Shown here piece by piece: positions 24,874 through 33,309 of a stretch of DNA of 64,000 nt. Under the pieces are notes generated by a model. It saw nothing but the letters and a program-made list of their open reading frames with translations, made no database searches and was not told where the DNA came from. The first letter of the stretch is position 1; every line of letters begins with the position of its first letter. The DNA comes from Rhodopseudomonas sp. Its GTDB lineage: Bacteria > Pseudomonadota > Alphaproteobacteria > Rhizobiales > Xanthobacteraceae. The stretch lies in the NCBI GenBank assembly GCA_016124795.1, contig WGNB01000019.1, forward strand, positions 118,235 to 182,234, in the 5' to 3' direction. The position numbers and the translations under genes were made by a program.

Positions 24874-26358
24874 TTAGCGACGCGCGTTGGCGTTGGGTCT
24901 GACATTGACGATATCGTCGGCGCGCACCCAGGCCGGCGAGCCGATCGCCAGCCGGGTCTTGGCGCGGGTGGCGAGCTGGCGGGCGGTCTTGAGGTCGCCG
25001 CGGGCGAAGGCGGCTTGCGCGGCGGCGAGGTCGGCATGGGCGATGTCGCCCTTGCGGCCATAGGCCATGGCCAGCTGGGCATAGGCTTCCGGCGCGTCCG
25101 GTTCGCGCATCAAGGCCGCGCGCAGTAGGTTGACCGCTTCGTCGGCGACCTTGTTCTGGTCAGTGGCGATCAAGGCCTGCGCCAGCAGGATCTGGATCAG
25201 CGGCGCGTTATGCGACAGGTGGACCGCGCGGCGCAGCGGCGCGACCGCTTCGGCCGGCCGGCCGCCTTCGAGCAGCGCCTGGCCTTTGAGTTCGTAGAAA
25301 TAGGGGTTCTCCGGCTGGGCGTGGATCAGACCGTCGATCTGCGCGATCGCCTGGCGCAGGTCGCCGTTGCGATAGACCGAGATCGCGCGCGCATAACGCG
25401 CCGGCAGGCTCTGGTCGCTCAACGGATAACGCCGCGCCACGGTGCCGGGCCGGTCCATGAAGCCAGACAGCTTGGCCCGCATCATGTCGTGGCGGGCCTG
25501 CAAGGCCGCCGAATCCTTGACGCCGAAATAGGGGCTCGCCTTGGCGATCTGTTCGAGCGCGGCGACGCGATCGGCCGGCAGCGGATGGGTCTGGAGATAG
25601 GGGTCGATGAAGCGCGAATTGAACAGCGACTCGTTGCTCAGCCGCTTGAACAGATCGAGCATGCCGCGCGCCGACTGATGGGTGGCGGTGAGGAATTTGA
25701 CGCCAGCGTGGTCGGCCTGGTCTTCCTGAGTACGGACATAGGCGAGCAGCGAACGGTTGATCGCCGATTGCGGCGCCATGATCGCGGCGGCGCCGACATT
25801 GCCGCCGCTGCCGGAGCGCGCGCCGGCCACCGCCGCGCCGATGCCGAGCAGCAGCGCGACCACCGAGGCGGTCTGCGCCGTGGCCAGTTGCTCGCGCAGC
25901 CGCAACAGATGGCCGCCGGCCAGATGGCCGGTTTCGTGCGCGATAATGCCGATGATCTCGTTCGGCGTTTTGGACTCGAACAGCGCGCCGGCATTGACGA
26001 AGATATGGCGGCCATCCATCACGAAGGCGTTGAAGGACCGGTCGTTGAGAATGACCACCTTGACGTTCTGCTTGCCGAGGCCGGCCGCGCGCAGGATCGG
26101 CTCGGCATAGTCGCGCAGCAGCTGTTCGATCTCGGTGTCGCGGATGATCGGCAGGCCGCGGGTCGACTGGTCCTGCGCATAGGCCGGCACCGTGGCTGAC
26201 GGGCTGATGCCGGTGGCGGCGACGGCCAGCGCGGTGACGATCGAAAGGCCGCGCGCGAAACGCTGGACAAGACGGCGGCCGGCCGAGTCAGGCCGGGAGT
26301 CTGGTTTGGCGTCGCCGGTCCTGATAGGTGTGCCGAGGTCGAACATAGTCACTTTCAT
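24874..26358 (-). CDS. M48 family metalloprotease with TPR repeats (BepA-like)
   Basis: The 494-residue protein has a long basic N-terminus and a hydrophobic export segment (about residues 38-62, ending PAYAQ), then an M48 peptidase domain with the zinc motif HETGH (IIGIIAHETGHLAGGH) and the downstream third ligand region (RTQEDQADHAGVKFL). The C-terminal third has about three TPR-type repeats (for example AISVYRNGDLRQAIAQIDGL and AYAQLAMAYGRKGDIAHADL). This architecture matches BepA/YfgC, a periplasmic protease that assists outer membrane protein assembly and LPS transport. It precedes the DsbA-like gene, which fits envelope quality control, since LptD matures through disulfides (inference). 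Confidence 0.9.
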   Translation of the reverse strand: MKVTMFDLGTPIRTGDAKPDSRPDSAGRRLVQRFARGLSIVTALAVAATGISPSATVPAYAQDQSTRGLPIIRDTEIEQLLRDYAEPILRAAGLGKQNVKVVILNDRSFNAFVMDGRHIFVNAGALFESKTPNEIIGIIAHETGHLAGGHLLRLREQLATAQTASVVALLLGIGAAVAGARSGSGGNVGAAAIMAPQSAINRSLLAYVRTQEDQADHAGVKFLTATHQSARGMLDLFKRLSNESLFNSRFIDPYLQTHPLPADRVAALEQIAKASPYFGVKDSAALQARHDMMRAKLSGFMDRPGTVARRYPLSDQSLPARYARAISVYRNGDLRQAIAQIDGLIHAQPENPYFYELKGQALLEGGRPAEAVAPLRRAVHLSHNAPLIQILLAQALIATDQNKVADEAVNLLRAALMREPDAPEAYAQLAMAYGRKGDIAHADLAAAQAAFARGDLKTARQLATRAKTRLAIGSPAWVRADDIVNVRPNANARR

Positions 26359-26673
26359 TAGCGGTCAGCGCCCAACGATCAACGCCCGACGATCAGCGCT
26401 TATGGCGCGAACTTAGGTGACGGATAACACGGCGGTCAACGCGACTGAAATTCACGAACAGGTCAATTTCAAGAACGGGTCGGTTTCACAAACGGGTTAT
26501 GGTCATGGCGCGGTCATGCCGCACGGGCTTTTGCCGAATACGTCGCCAGAAAGCATTTTGAATGCGGCGACAGCGGGGCGAGAGCGGCAGCGGGCGGGCC
26601 GCCCCGGTCTGGAACCGCGGGCCTGAACCCCATACCGTGAGCCGCTCGCGACGAACCGAATGGACCAAACTTG
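26359..26673. other. Divergent spacer between M48 protease and aminotransferase genes
   Basis: This 315-bp spacer separates two divergent genes and must contain both promoters. No gene was recognised; the frame 26417-26626 has no family features. Its main visible content is the array of three 17-bp direct repeats at 26451-26501. Confidence 0.45.
26451..26501. repeat. Three tandem 17-bp direct repeats
   Basis: The units are TTCACGAACAGGTCAAT, TTCAAGAACGGGTCGGT and TTCACAAACGGGTTATG, directly abutting with a period of exactly 17 bp. Eight core positions plus most of GGT are kept in all three. The placement between divergent promoters suggests a cooperative binding array for a regulator, which is inference. 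Confidence 0.7.
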
Positions 26674-27846
26674 ATGCTCGAAATCGCCCAAAAACTGCTT
26701 CAGCCGTCCAAACGCAGCGATGTGCCGCCTTTTATCGTCATGGACGTGATGGCGGCGGCCGCCGCGCTGGAGGCGCAAGGGCGGTCGATCGTCCACATGG
26801 AAGTCGGTCAACCGGCCCGGCCGGCGCCGGCGACCGCGCTGGCGGCGGCGCGGGCGGCGCTTGGCCAACGCATTGCCTATACCGAAGCGCTCGGCGTGCC
26901 GTCGTTGCGGCGGCGAATCGCCCGCCATTATGGCGAGGTCCACGGCCTCGACCTCGATCCCGGCCGGGTGGTGGTGACCACCGGCTCTTCCGGCGGCTTC
27001 ATCCTGGCGTTTCTGGCGTTGTTCGAGCCGGGCGACCGGGTGGCGCTGGCCAATCCGGGCTATCCGCCGTACCGGCATATCCTGTCGGCGCTCGGCTGCG
27101 AGCCGGTGCTGATCGAGACCTCGGCGGCGACCCGATGGGCTTTGTCGCCGGAAGCGCTGATCGCCGCGCATCGCGCCAAGCCGCTGCAAGGCTTGCTGGT
27201 GGCGAGCCCGGCCAATCCGACCGGCACGATGATGGATGCCGCCGCGCTCAAGGCGCTGATCGATGCCGCCGAGGCGGAAGGCATCAAGGTGATCTCGGAC
27301 GAGATTTATCACGGCCTCGATTATGCCTTTGCCGCCGAGACCGCCGCCAAGCTGTCCGACCGCACATTGGTCATCAACTCGTTCTCGAAATATTTCTGCA
27401 TGACCGGCTGGCGCGTCGGCTGGATGGTGGTGCCGGAACCGCTGGTGCGGCCGGTCGAACGCTTGCAGCAGAACCTGGCAATCTCGGTGCCGTCGCTGTC
27501 GCAGATCGCGGCGGAAGCCGCCTTCGACGGCAAGGCCGAGATGGAAGGCGTCAAGCACGGCTATCTGGAGAACCGCCGCATTCTGACCGAGGGCTTGCCG
27601 AAAGCCGGGCTCGACCGGTTCCTGCCGGTCGATGGCGCGTTTTATCTCTACGCCCATATCGCGCGGTTTTCCGACGACAGTCTCGACTTCGCCAAGCGCA
27701 TGTTGAACGAAGCCGGCGTCGCGGCGACGCCCGGCCTCGACTTCGATCCGATCGACGGCAAGCACTATCTGCGCTTCTGTTACGCCGGTTCGGCCGAGGA
27801 AATGCACGAAGCCGTCGGGCGGATCGGGCACTGGTTGAAGGGCTGA
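26674..27846 (+). CDS. Class I/II pyridoxal-phosphate aminotransferase
   Basis: The 390-residue protein has fold-type I aminotransferase features: SIVHMEVGQPARPAPATALAAARA at the start, YTEALGVPSLRRRIARHYGE, TTGSSGGFILAFLALFEPGDRV, SPANPTGTMMDAAAL, ISDEIYHGLDYA, and the cofactor Lys in INSFSKYFCMTGWRVGWMV. The substrate is uncertain; the group includes aspartate and aromatic aminotransferases. The protein is cytoplasmic. The frame opens at a TTG directly before the ATG at 26674; ATG is preferred. Confidence 0.9.
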   Translation: MLEIAQKLLQPSKRSDVPPFIVMDVMAAAAALEAQGRSIVHMEVGQPARPAPATALAAARAALGQRIAYTEALGVPSLRRRIARHYGEVHGLDLDPGRVVVTTGSSGGFILAFLALFEPGDRVALANPGYPPYRHILSALGCEPVLIETSAATRWALSPEALIAAHRAKPLQGLLVASPANPTGTMMDAAALKALIDAAEAEGIKVISDEIYHGLDYAFAAETAAKLSDRTLVINSFSKYFCMTGWRVGWMVVPEPLVRPVERLQQNLAISVPSLSQIAAEAAFDGKAEMEGVKHGYLENRRILTEGLPKAGLDRFLPVDGAFYLYAHIARFSDDSLDFAKRMLNEAGVAATPGLDFDPIDGKHYLRFCYAGSAEEMHEAVGRIGHWLKG

Positions 27847-27921
27847 TTGGAATAAGAGCTTCAAGACGGTCGCGATAAAATAACCGGGGCAGGCCAATCG
27901 GGGTGAGGGGCCCAGACGACG

Positions 27922-29469
27922 ATGGCGCTGAGGCACTGGCGTCCGGCATTCTCGTCCGATTACGGCGTCGCCGCGCGCCGCTACGCGCTCGATGTTGCCG
28001 CGGCTTTCGGTCTGTTCGTGGCCACGAGTGTCGCCGCCGGTCGGGTCTGGCGCTTTGCCTTCGACGATGAACTGCTGACGCGGGCGGTCGCCGAACGCAC
28101 CGCGTCGGCGCTCAATTTCGTGTTGTTTTTCCTGAACGGCGGCGACGTTCATCCGCCGCTGGCGTTTCTCGGGTTCTACGGTCTGGCGCGGCTCGGCTTC
28201 GCCGACTGGGGCCTGCGGCTTTGCAGTCTGGGCCTGACCGGACTGGCCTTCGCGCTGTTTCACGTTCTGAGCCTGAGCCTCATCCGCCAGCGCCGCGTTG
28301 CTGCGCCGTCGCCGTCGATCCGTCTGGTCGCGGTCGTTCTGTTCGGCCTGTGCCCGATGGCCATCAGCCAGGGCGATGCGATCCGCTGGTATCCCTTGTT
28401 CGCCGCGCTGACCGGGCTTGCGGTGATCTTGTATGTCGCGGCGGGCAATCGGGCCGCGCGGTTGTGGTCGGCGGTCGCTCTCGGGCTGGCCGCATCGACC
28501 AACTTTCTCGCGGTCTTCGTCGGTCTCGCGCTGATGCTTTATCGCTACGGTCTCGAACGCCAATTCAGGCCACGGTTCGAGGCCGCCTACTGGGGCATCG
28601 CCGTGGCCTTCGGCAGCCTCGGCCTGGTGACCGCCTTTGCGATCGCGGCGCATCGCTGGCATATGGTTGAGGTCCACGTCTTCGCCTTCGGCGCCGGTTA
28701 TGCCGCGGCGATGAATCTATTGGGCCTGCTGGGCGGGGTCAGCGTCGGCGTCGGCAATGCCTGGCTGATCCTGCCGGCGCTGGCGATCTGGCCGCTGGCG
28801 CTGGTGGCCGCCATCGATCGCGGGCGGCCCGCCGATCCGCTGCATCTGATGCTGGCGATGCTGGCGGCTGTTCCGGTCATGGCGCTGGCGGGCTTTGCCG
28901 AGCCGCGTTCGTTTCTTTATCTGATGCCGGCCATCGTCACGATGCTGACGCAGTTCATCGACCGGCAGGACGCCGCGCATGGCCCCGGCCGCGCCGTCGT
29001 CATTTTCGCCTTGCTGCTGGTGACGTCGGTCGGCGCGATTGCCAATATCAATCGGACCGCGCGGCCCTTCAAGCGCAACGCGGTCGTGCCCTATCGACAG
29101 ATCATCGATTTCATCGGCGGCAACGGCGCCGGGCGCGTTCTGGTGCTGTCGACGGACCCGGTGCTGGTATGGGACTTGCGCCATGACCGGTCGCAGCCCG
29201 ACCGCTGCGCCAGTTACTTCATGCAGAACCGGCGCTGTTTCGACGGCGGCGTGACCTATGACACGATTTTTCTCGTGTCGGGGCACAGCAACCGTTCGCA
29301 ATATGCGCGTTATATGCAGCGCTACGCGGCGGTGGTCGCGCAAATGACCGAAGGCCGGCGCAAGGTCGCGTCGATGCCCGCCGGCCTCGATGAAGACGCC
29401 ACGTTGAAACAATGGCTGAGCGGCGTTCCGCTCAGCCGTTTCATTCTCACTGTCGATGTTTATCGGTGA
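27922..29469 (+). CDS. Polytopic membrane protein, GT-C glycosyltransferase-like (GT39/ArnT type)
   Basis: The 515-residue protein has roughly ten membrane helices and a C-terminal soluble domain (about 380-515). The first extracytoplasmic loop carries an acidic motif (FAFDDELLTRAV, about residues 45-56) and NGGDVHPPLAFLGFYGLARL, whose HPP phrase is typical of PMT/ArnT-like transferases that use polyprenyl-linked sugars. DAIRWYPLFA resembles the next conserved helix. The acceptor and donor cannot be read from sequence. It lies 75 bp after the aminotransferase gene; a functional link is unproven. Confidence 0.72.
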   Translation: MALRHWRPAFSSDYGVAARRYALDVAAAFGLFVATSVAAGRVWRFAFDDELLTRAVAERTASALNFVLFFLNGGDVHPPLAFLGFYGLARLGFADWGLRLCSLGLTGLAFALFHVLSLSLIRQRRVAAPSPSIRLVAVVLFGLCPMAISQGDAIRWYPLFAALTGLAVILYVAAGNRAARLWSAVALGLAASTNFLAVFVGLALMLYRYGLERQFRPRFEAAYWGIAVAFGSLGLVTAFAIAAHRWHMVEVHVFAFGAGYAAAMNLLGLLGGVSVGVGNAWLILPALAIWPLALVAAIDRGRPADPLHLMLAMLAAVPVMALAGFAEPRSFLYLMPAIVTMLTQFIDRQDAAHGPGRAVVIFALLLVTSVGAIANINRTARPFKRNAVVPYRQIIDFIGGNGAGRVLVLSTDPVLVWDLRHDRSQPDRCASYFMQNRRCFDGGVTYDTIFLVSGHSNRSQYARYMQRYAAVVAQMTEGRRKVASMPAGLDEDATLKQWLSGVPLSRFILTVDVYR

Positions 29470-29515
29470 ACGTGCGTGTCGCGCCGTTCATCGGCTCGGC
29501 ATCGGGCGCGGTCGA

Positions 29516-30274
29516 TCACCACGGGATGGTGACATCGTCCCAGCGCGTGAATGTGCCGGTCGGACCGTCCGGGCCGAGCAGGGCGACCCGCACCGCCTCG
29601 CGCGCGCCTTCGACGACCGTTTCGGTGCCGGCATAGCCATTGAGGTTGGTGCTGGTGAAGCCGGGCGACACCGCGTTGACCTTGATGCCTTCGGCTTCGA
29701 GTTCGATGGCCATCGCGACGGTCAGGGCGTTCAATGCCGTCTTCGACGCCGGATAGACCGGACCGAAGATCGAACGGTAGGCGAAAGCCGGGTCCGAATT
29801 CGTCGTCAGCGATCCGACGCCGCTCGACACGTTGACGATCCGGGCATCGGGCGCCTTGCGCAGCAACGGCAGCATCGCCTGATAGACGGCGAGCACGCCG
29901 AAGACGTTGGTCTCCCACACCGCGCGCATTTCATCGAGCGACACGTTGCTCGGCCGTGTGGTGCGGGCATAGTCCTCGATCGACTGGCCGGACTGCCGAC
30001 TGGTATTGGAGATCGCGGCGTTCTGGACCAGGAGGTTGAGGCGGCCGAAGTCCTTTTCAATGCGCGCCGCGGCGGCGGCGATCGAAGCGGAGTCGGTGAC
30101 GTCGAGCTGGATCGCCTGTGCGCCGCCGGCGACTTCCCAGGCGGCGGCCATGCCGCGTTCCGGATCGCGCGCGCCAATCAGCACCGTGAAGCCGTGTGTC
30201 CTGAGGTCCTTGGCGATCTGGAGGCCGATCCCTTGATTGGCCCCGGTAACGAGGGCGACGGGCTTGTCGGGCAT
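29516..30274 (-). CDS. SDR family NAD(P)-dependent oxidoreductase
   Basis: The 252-residue protein has the Rossmann signature TGANQGIG (residues 10-17), an Arg after the second strand (IGARDPERG) that favours NADP, a conserved LDVTDSAS, the QNAAIS motif (instead of NNAG), the catalytic Ser in VNVSSGVGSL and the Tyr-Lys pair in VYPASKTALNAL. It belongs to the group similar to carbonyl reductases; the substrate is unknown. It is divergent from the TetR gene, and the promoter carries two palindromic operators, so it is almost certainly the regulator's target. Confidence 0.9.
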   Translation of the reverse strand: MPDKPVALVTGANQGIGLQIAKDLRTHGFTVLIGARDPERGMAAAWEVAGGAQAIQLDVTDSASIAAAAARIEKDFGRLNLLVQNAAISNTSRQSGQSIEDYARTTRPSNVSLDEMRAVWETNVFGVLAVYQAMLPLLRKAPDARIVNVSSGVGSLTTNSDPAFAYRSIFGPVYPASKTALNALTVAMAIELEAEGIKVNAVSPGFTSTNLNGYAGTETVVEGAREAVRVALLGPDGPTGTFTRWDDVTIPW

Positions 30275-30349
30275 CGTGATGTCCTGTGAATGGGATGGCG
30301 ATGATGTGATGGGTTGTCAGCTCCGGGCCGGGGCGGTAGCTTGCGGCAA

Positions 30350-30396
30350 ACGGAATGACATTCCGTATTGTAACCGGAACGATGTTCCGTTTACAA
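30350..30396 (-). promoter_or_regulatory. Promoter of the SDR gene with two palindromic TetR-type operators
   Basis: Two related palindromes occur: ACGGAATGACATTCCGT at 30350-30366 (perfect 8+1+8) and CGGAACGATGTTCCG at 30375-30389 (perfect 6+3+6), centres 24 bp apart. On the minus strand TTGTAA (30391-30396) and TACAAT (30367-30372) are separated by 18 bp and form a plausible sigma-70 promoter. The second operator fills the spacer and the first lies just downstream of the -10, an ideal layout for repression by the adjacent TetR protein. Confidence 0.7.
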
Positions 30397-30397
30397 G

Positions 30398-31045
30398 ATG
30401 TATTTGCGTGGGCGTGACAGGTCCCCGGTGATCGACAAATCGGACAGCCAAAACAGTATGTTAGCCGCCGGCGACAAGCCGGAGCGGCGGGTCCGTGCCG
30501 ACGCCCAACGCAATCTCGATGCTCTGCTGGAAGCGGCCAAGTCGGTGTTCGTCACCGCCGGCGTCGGTGCACCGGTGCGCGCGATCGCCGAGCAGGCGGG
30601 CGTCGGCGTCGGCACGGTCTATCGCCATTTCCCGCAGCGCGCCGACCTGATCGCCGCGGTGTTTCGTCGGGAGATGGATGCCTGCGCCGATGCCGCGGCG
30701 GTTTTCGCCGCCACCCAGCCGCCATTCGAAGCGCTGGCCAGCTGGATGCAGCGGTTCACTGGTTTCATCGCCACCAAGCGCGGGCTGGCGAGCGCACTGC
30801 ATTCCGGCGATCCGGCCTTTGACGGCCTGATCGGTTATTTCGACCGGCGGCTGCGGCCGGCCTTTCGGGGCTTGTTCGATGCCGCGGTGGCCGCCGGCCA
30901 GATCCGTGCCGATGTCGATGGCGATGAAATTCTTGGCGCGGTCGCGAGCCTGTGTATGTCGGTCTACAACGACGGCCCCGGCCACGCCGAGCGGATGGTG
31001 GCGCTGCTGATCGATGGCCTGCGTCACGGCGCTCGCGCGCCATAA
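30398..31045 (+). CDS. TetR/AcrR family transcriptional regulator
   Basis: The product (up to 215 residues) has an N-terminal TetR-type helix-turn-helix: RVRADAQRNLDALLEAAKSVF, APVRAIAEQAGVGVGTVYRHFPQRADLIAAVF, followed by a helical ligand and dimer domain that resembles the SbtR-like C-terminal domain (FIATKRGLASALHSGDPAFDGLIGYF). The true start is unclear: ATG 30398 lacks a ribosome binding site and lies next to the operators; GTG 30428 (AGG upstream) or ATG 30458 are alternatives. It very probably represses the divergent SDR gene and itself. Confidence 0.88.
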   Translation: MYLRGRDRSPVIDKSDSQNSMLAAGDKPERRVRADAQRNLDALLEAAKSVFVTAGVGAPVRAIAEQAGVGVGTVYRHFPQRADLIAAVFRREMDACADAAAVFAATQPPFEALASWMQRFTGFIATKRGLASALHSGDPAFDGLIGYFDRRLRPAFRGLFDAAVAAGQIRADVDGDEILGAVASLCMSVYNDGPGHAERMVALLIDGLRHGARAP

Positions 31046-31141
31046 TGATATCTAGAACGATGCGACGCGGCGCGACGCCGTCGCGCCGGCGACGGGTCCG
31101 GACGATCGTTATTCCAGTCAAGAAAGAGCGGGTGGCGCGGC

Positions 31142-31849
31142 CTAGAACTCGACGTCGAGTTCGACGACTTCGTCCGGTTCGGCTTCGGCGCCCTCGATCC
31201 ATTCCTTCATCGCCGGCAGCGCCATGATCGCCCTGCAGTACGCGGCGCAATCGCTGTCGAGCTTGACGTCATAGGTGATGAAGCGGGTGACGACCGGCGC
31301 GAACATCGCATCGGCCATGCCGGGCTTCTTGCCGAACAGGAAGGGGCCTTTGCTCTTGGCGAGGCACTCGCGCCAGATCGACACCACGCGGTCGATGTCG
31401 GCCTGCGCGCCGGCCCAGATCTTGAAGCCGGGATGGTGCGCTTTCAGATTCATCGGCAGCGCCGAACGCAGATTGGTGAAGCCGGAATGCATCTCGCCGC
31501 AGATCGAGCGGCAATAGGCGCGCGCCACTTTATCGGTCGGCAGCAGGCCGGCTTCGGGCATGGTCTCGTTGAGAAACTGCGCGATCGCCAACGTGTCCCA
31601 GACCTTGATGCCGTCGATGGTCAGGCACGGCACCAGGAACGACGGCGACAGCAGCAGCAGTTCGGCGCGGGTCGACGGATCGTCGCTGGCGACGCTCTGT
31701 TCCTCGAAATCGAGGCCGGCGAACTTGCACAGCAACCAGCCGCGCAACGACCACGAGCCGTAATTCTTGCTGGCGATGGTAAGGGTCGGCCTTTTACCGC
31801 TGGCTTTCGCCGGGGTCTTGGCCGCTGGGGTGGGCGCAGCATTGGACAT
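31142..31849 (-). CDS. Glutathione S-transferase family protein
   Basis: The 235-residue protein has an Ala/Lys/Pro-rich leader (residues 1-18) and a thioredoxin-fold N-terminal GST domain (LTIASKNYGSWSLRGWLLCKF, with the Ser/Gly-rich active-site start; SPSFLVPCLTIDGIKVWDTLAIAQFL with the cis-Pro and the Glu/Asp-Ser-type gamma-Glu binding loop replaced by DT). A helical C-terminal domain follows (GEMHSGFTNLRSALPMNL, PFLFGKKPGMADAMFAPVVTRF). Likely cytoplasmic and glutathione-dependent; substrate unknown. It converges with the TetR gene. Confidence 0.88.
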   Translation of the reverse strand: MSNAAPTPAAKTPAKASGKRPTLTIASKNYGSWSLRGWLLCKFAGLDFEEQSVASDDPSTRAELLLLSPSFLVPCLTIDGIKVWDTLAIAQFLNETMPEAGLLPTDKVARAYCRSICGEMHSGFTNLRSALPMNLKAHHPGFKIWAGAQADIDRVVSIWRECLAKSKGPFLFGKKPGMADAMFAPVVTRFITYDVKLDSDCAAYCRAIMALPAMKEWIEGAEAEPDEVVELDVEF

Positions 31850-32052
31850 TGGACAATGATGTCCCTTCTTGAAGTCGGCCCGGCATCCGGCAGGTTAGAC
31901 GAAAGTTCTGACTAATCAATACCTTCGCGTGTGGCAAAACGGCATGGCTGCCGCCTTGTCCCCAGAGCCGGCCAGTGACAATATTATCTCGCAGTGCAGC
32001 ATGAAAAGGATTAGCGTTATGCTAAGGTCCGCTGCGGCCAACCGGGGAATGA

Positions 32053-33270
32053 ATGCTGTACCAAGCCTATCAGGCGCATTCCGACATGATGAGTCCGGTG
32101 CGCCAATTTGCCGAATTTGCGCTTGAGACAGTCGGCGCGCACCTCAACGGTGCGGCCCGGCCGTCGCCGCTCAGCAATCTGACCGCCGCTTACGAAATGA
32201 TCGCCCGCGCCGGGTTGAGCCACACCCGGCCGGATTTCGGCATCGACAGCGTCACGGTCGGCAACCAGGAAGTCGCCGTCACCGAAGAAGCAGCCCTGGT
32301 CACGCCCTTCGCCACGCTGCGGCACTTCAAGAAAGATATCGACCAGGATCAACCGCGTGTCCTGATCGTGGCACCGCTTTCGGGCCATTTTGCGACGCTG
32401 CTGCGCGCCACGGTGCGCACCATGCTGGCCGAACATGACGTGTATATTACCGATTGGCATAACGCCCGTGACGTGCCGCTGGCGGACGGGCCGTTCAGCT
32501 TCGACAGCTACACGACGCATCTCATCAAGTTTCTCGAAACCATCGGGCCGGGCGCGCACATGGTGGCGGTCTGCCAGCCTTGCGTCAGCGCCTTGGTGGC
32601 GGCGAGCGTGATGGCGCAGGGCGAGCATCCCGCGCAGCCGCGCTCGATGACCCTGATGGCCGGGCCGATCGACACCCGCGTCAGCCCGACCAAGGTCAAC
32701 GAACTGGCCAAAAGCAAATCGATGGACTGGTTCGAGAACAACATGATCGGCACGGTGCCGGCGCGCTTTGCCGGCGGCGGGCGCCGGGTTTATCCGGGCT
32801 TCGTCCAGTTGTCGGCTTTCATGGCGATGAACATGGATCGCCATATCAAGGCGCATCGCGAGCTTTACGAAAACATCGCCAAGGGCAACAACGAGAAGGC
32901 GGCCCAGACCAAGGCGTTTTACGACGAATATTTCGCGGTTCTCGATCTGGCCGCCGAGTTCTATCTCGAAACCGTCAAGCTGGTGTTTCAGGACCACGCG
33001 CTGCCGCTCGGCGAACTGACCTATCAGGGCCAGAAGGTCGAGCCGGCCGCGATCAAGCGCACGATGCTGTTCACCGTCGAAGGCGAGAAGGACGACATCT
33101 GCGCCGTCGGCCAGACGCTCGCCGCGCACGACCTGTGCACGTCGTTGCGACCCTATCGCAAGCGTCATCACATGCAGGCCGGCGTCGGCCATTACGGCGT
33201 GTTCTCCGGCCGGACCTGGCAGAACCAGATCTATCCGATGGTCAAGAACGTCATCCTGCAAAGCGATTGA
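32053..33270 (+). CDS. phaZ: Intracellular polyhydroxyalkanoate depolymerase
   Basis: PhaZ hydrolyses stored poly-3-hydroxybutyrate granules to oligomers and monomers. The 405-residue alpha/beta-hydrolase has the family start MLYQAYQAHSDMMSPVRQFA, VLIVAPLSGHFATLLRATVRTML, TDWHNARDVPL, and the nucleophile elbow VCQPCVSALVAA, where Cys takes the place of Ser as in the PhaZ1 type. The C-terminal catalytic His probably lies in MQAGVGHYGVFSGRTW, a phrase conserved in the family. There is no signal peptide, as expected for a granule-bound cytosolic enzyme. GGGGA precedes the ATG. It is monocistronic or followed by the YitT family gene 39 bp later. Confidence 0.94.
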   Translation: MLYQAYQAHSDMMSPVRQFAEFALETVGAHLNGAARPSPLSNLTAAYEMIARAGLSHTRPDFGIDSVTVGNQEVAVTEEAALVTPFATLRHFKKDIDQDQPRVLIVAPLSGHFATLLRATVRTMLAEHDVYITDWHNARDVPLADGPFSFDSYTTHLIKFLETIGPGAHMVAVCQPCVSALVAASVMAQGEHPAQPRSMTLMAGPIDTRVSPTKVNELAKSKSMDWFENNMIGTVPARFAGGGRRVYPGFVQLSAFMAMNMDRHIKAHRELYENIAKGNNEKAAQTKAFYDEYFAVLDLAAEFYLETVKLVFQDHALPLGELTYQGQKVEPAAIKRTMLFTVEGEKDDICAVGQTLAAHDLCTSLRPYRKRHHMQAGVGHYGVFSGRTWQNQIYPMVKNVILQSD

Positions 33271-33309
33271 CCGGCCTGGCGCGCCGGGAAAGCCGATGAG
33301 CACTGTCGA

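Noticed and set aside
26503..28677. 724-codon minus-strand open frame
   Set aside because: It is opposite the aminotransferase and GT-C-like genes, is Arg/Gln/His-rich, and has no recognisable domain.
31987..32040. PhaR-type TGCA-rich operator upstream of phaZ
   Set aside because: A GCAGTGCAGC stretch is present, but one short motif of this kind is expected by chance and the spacing rules of known PhaR sites are not met.
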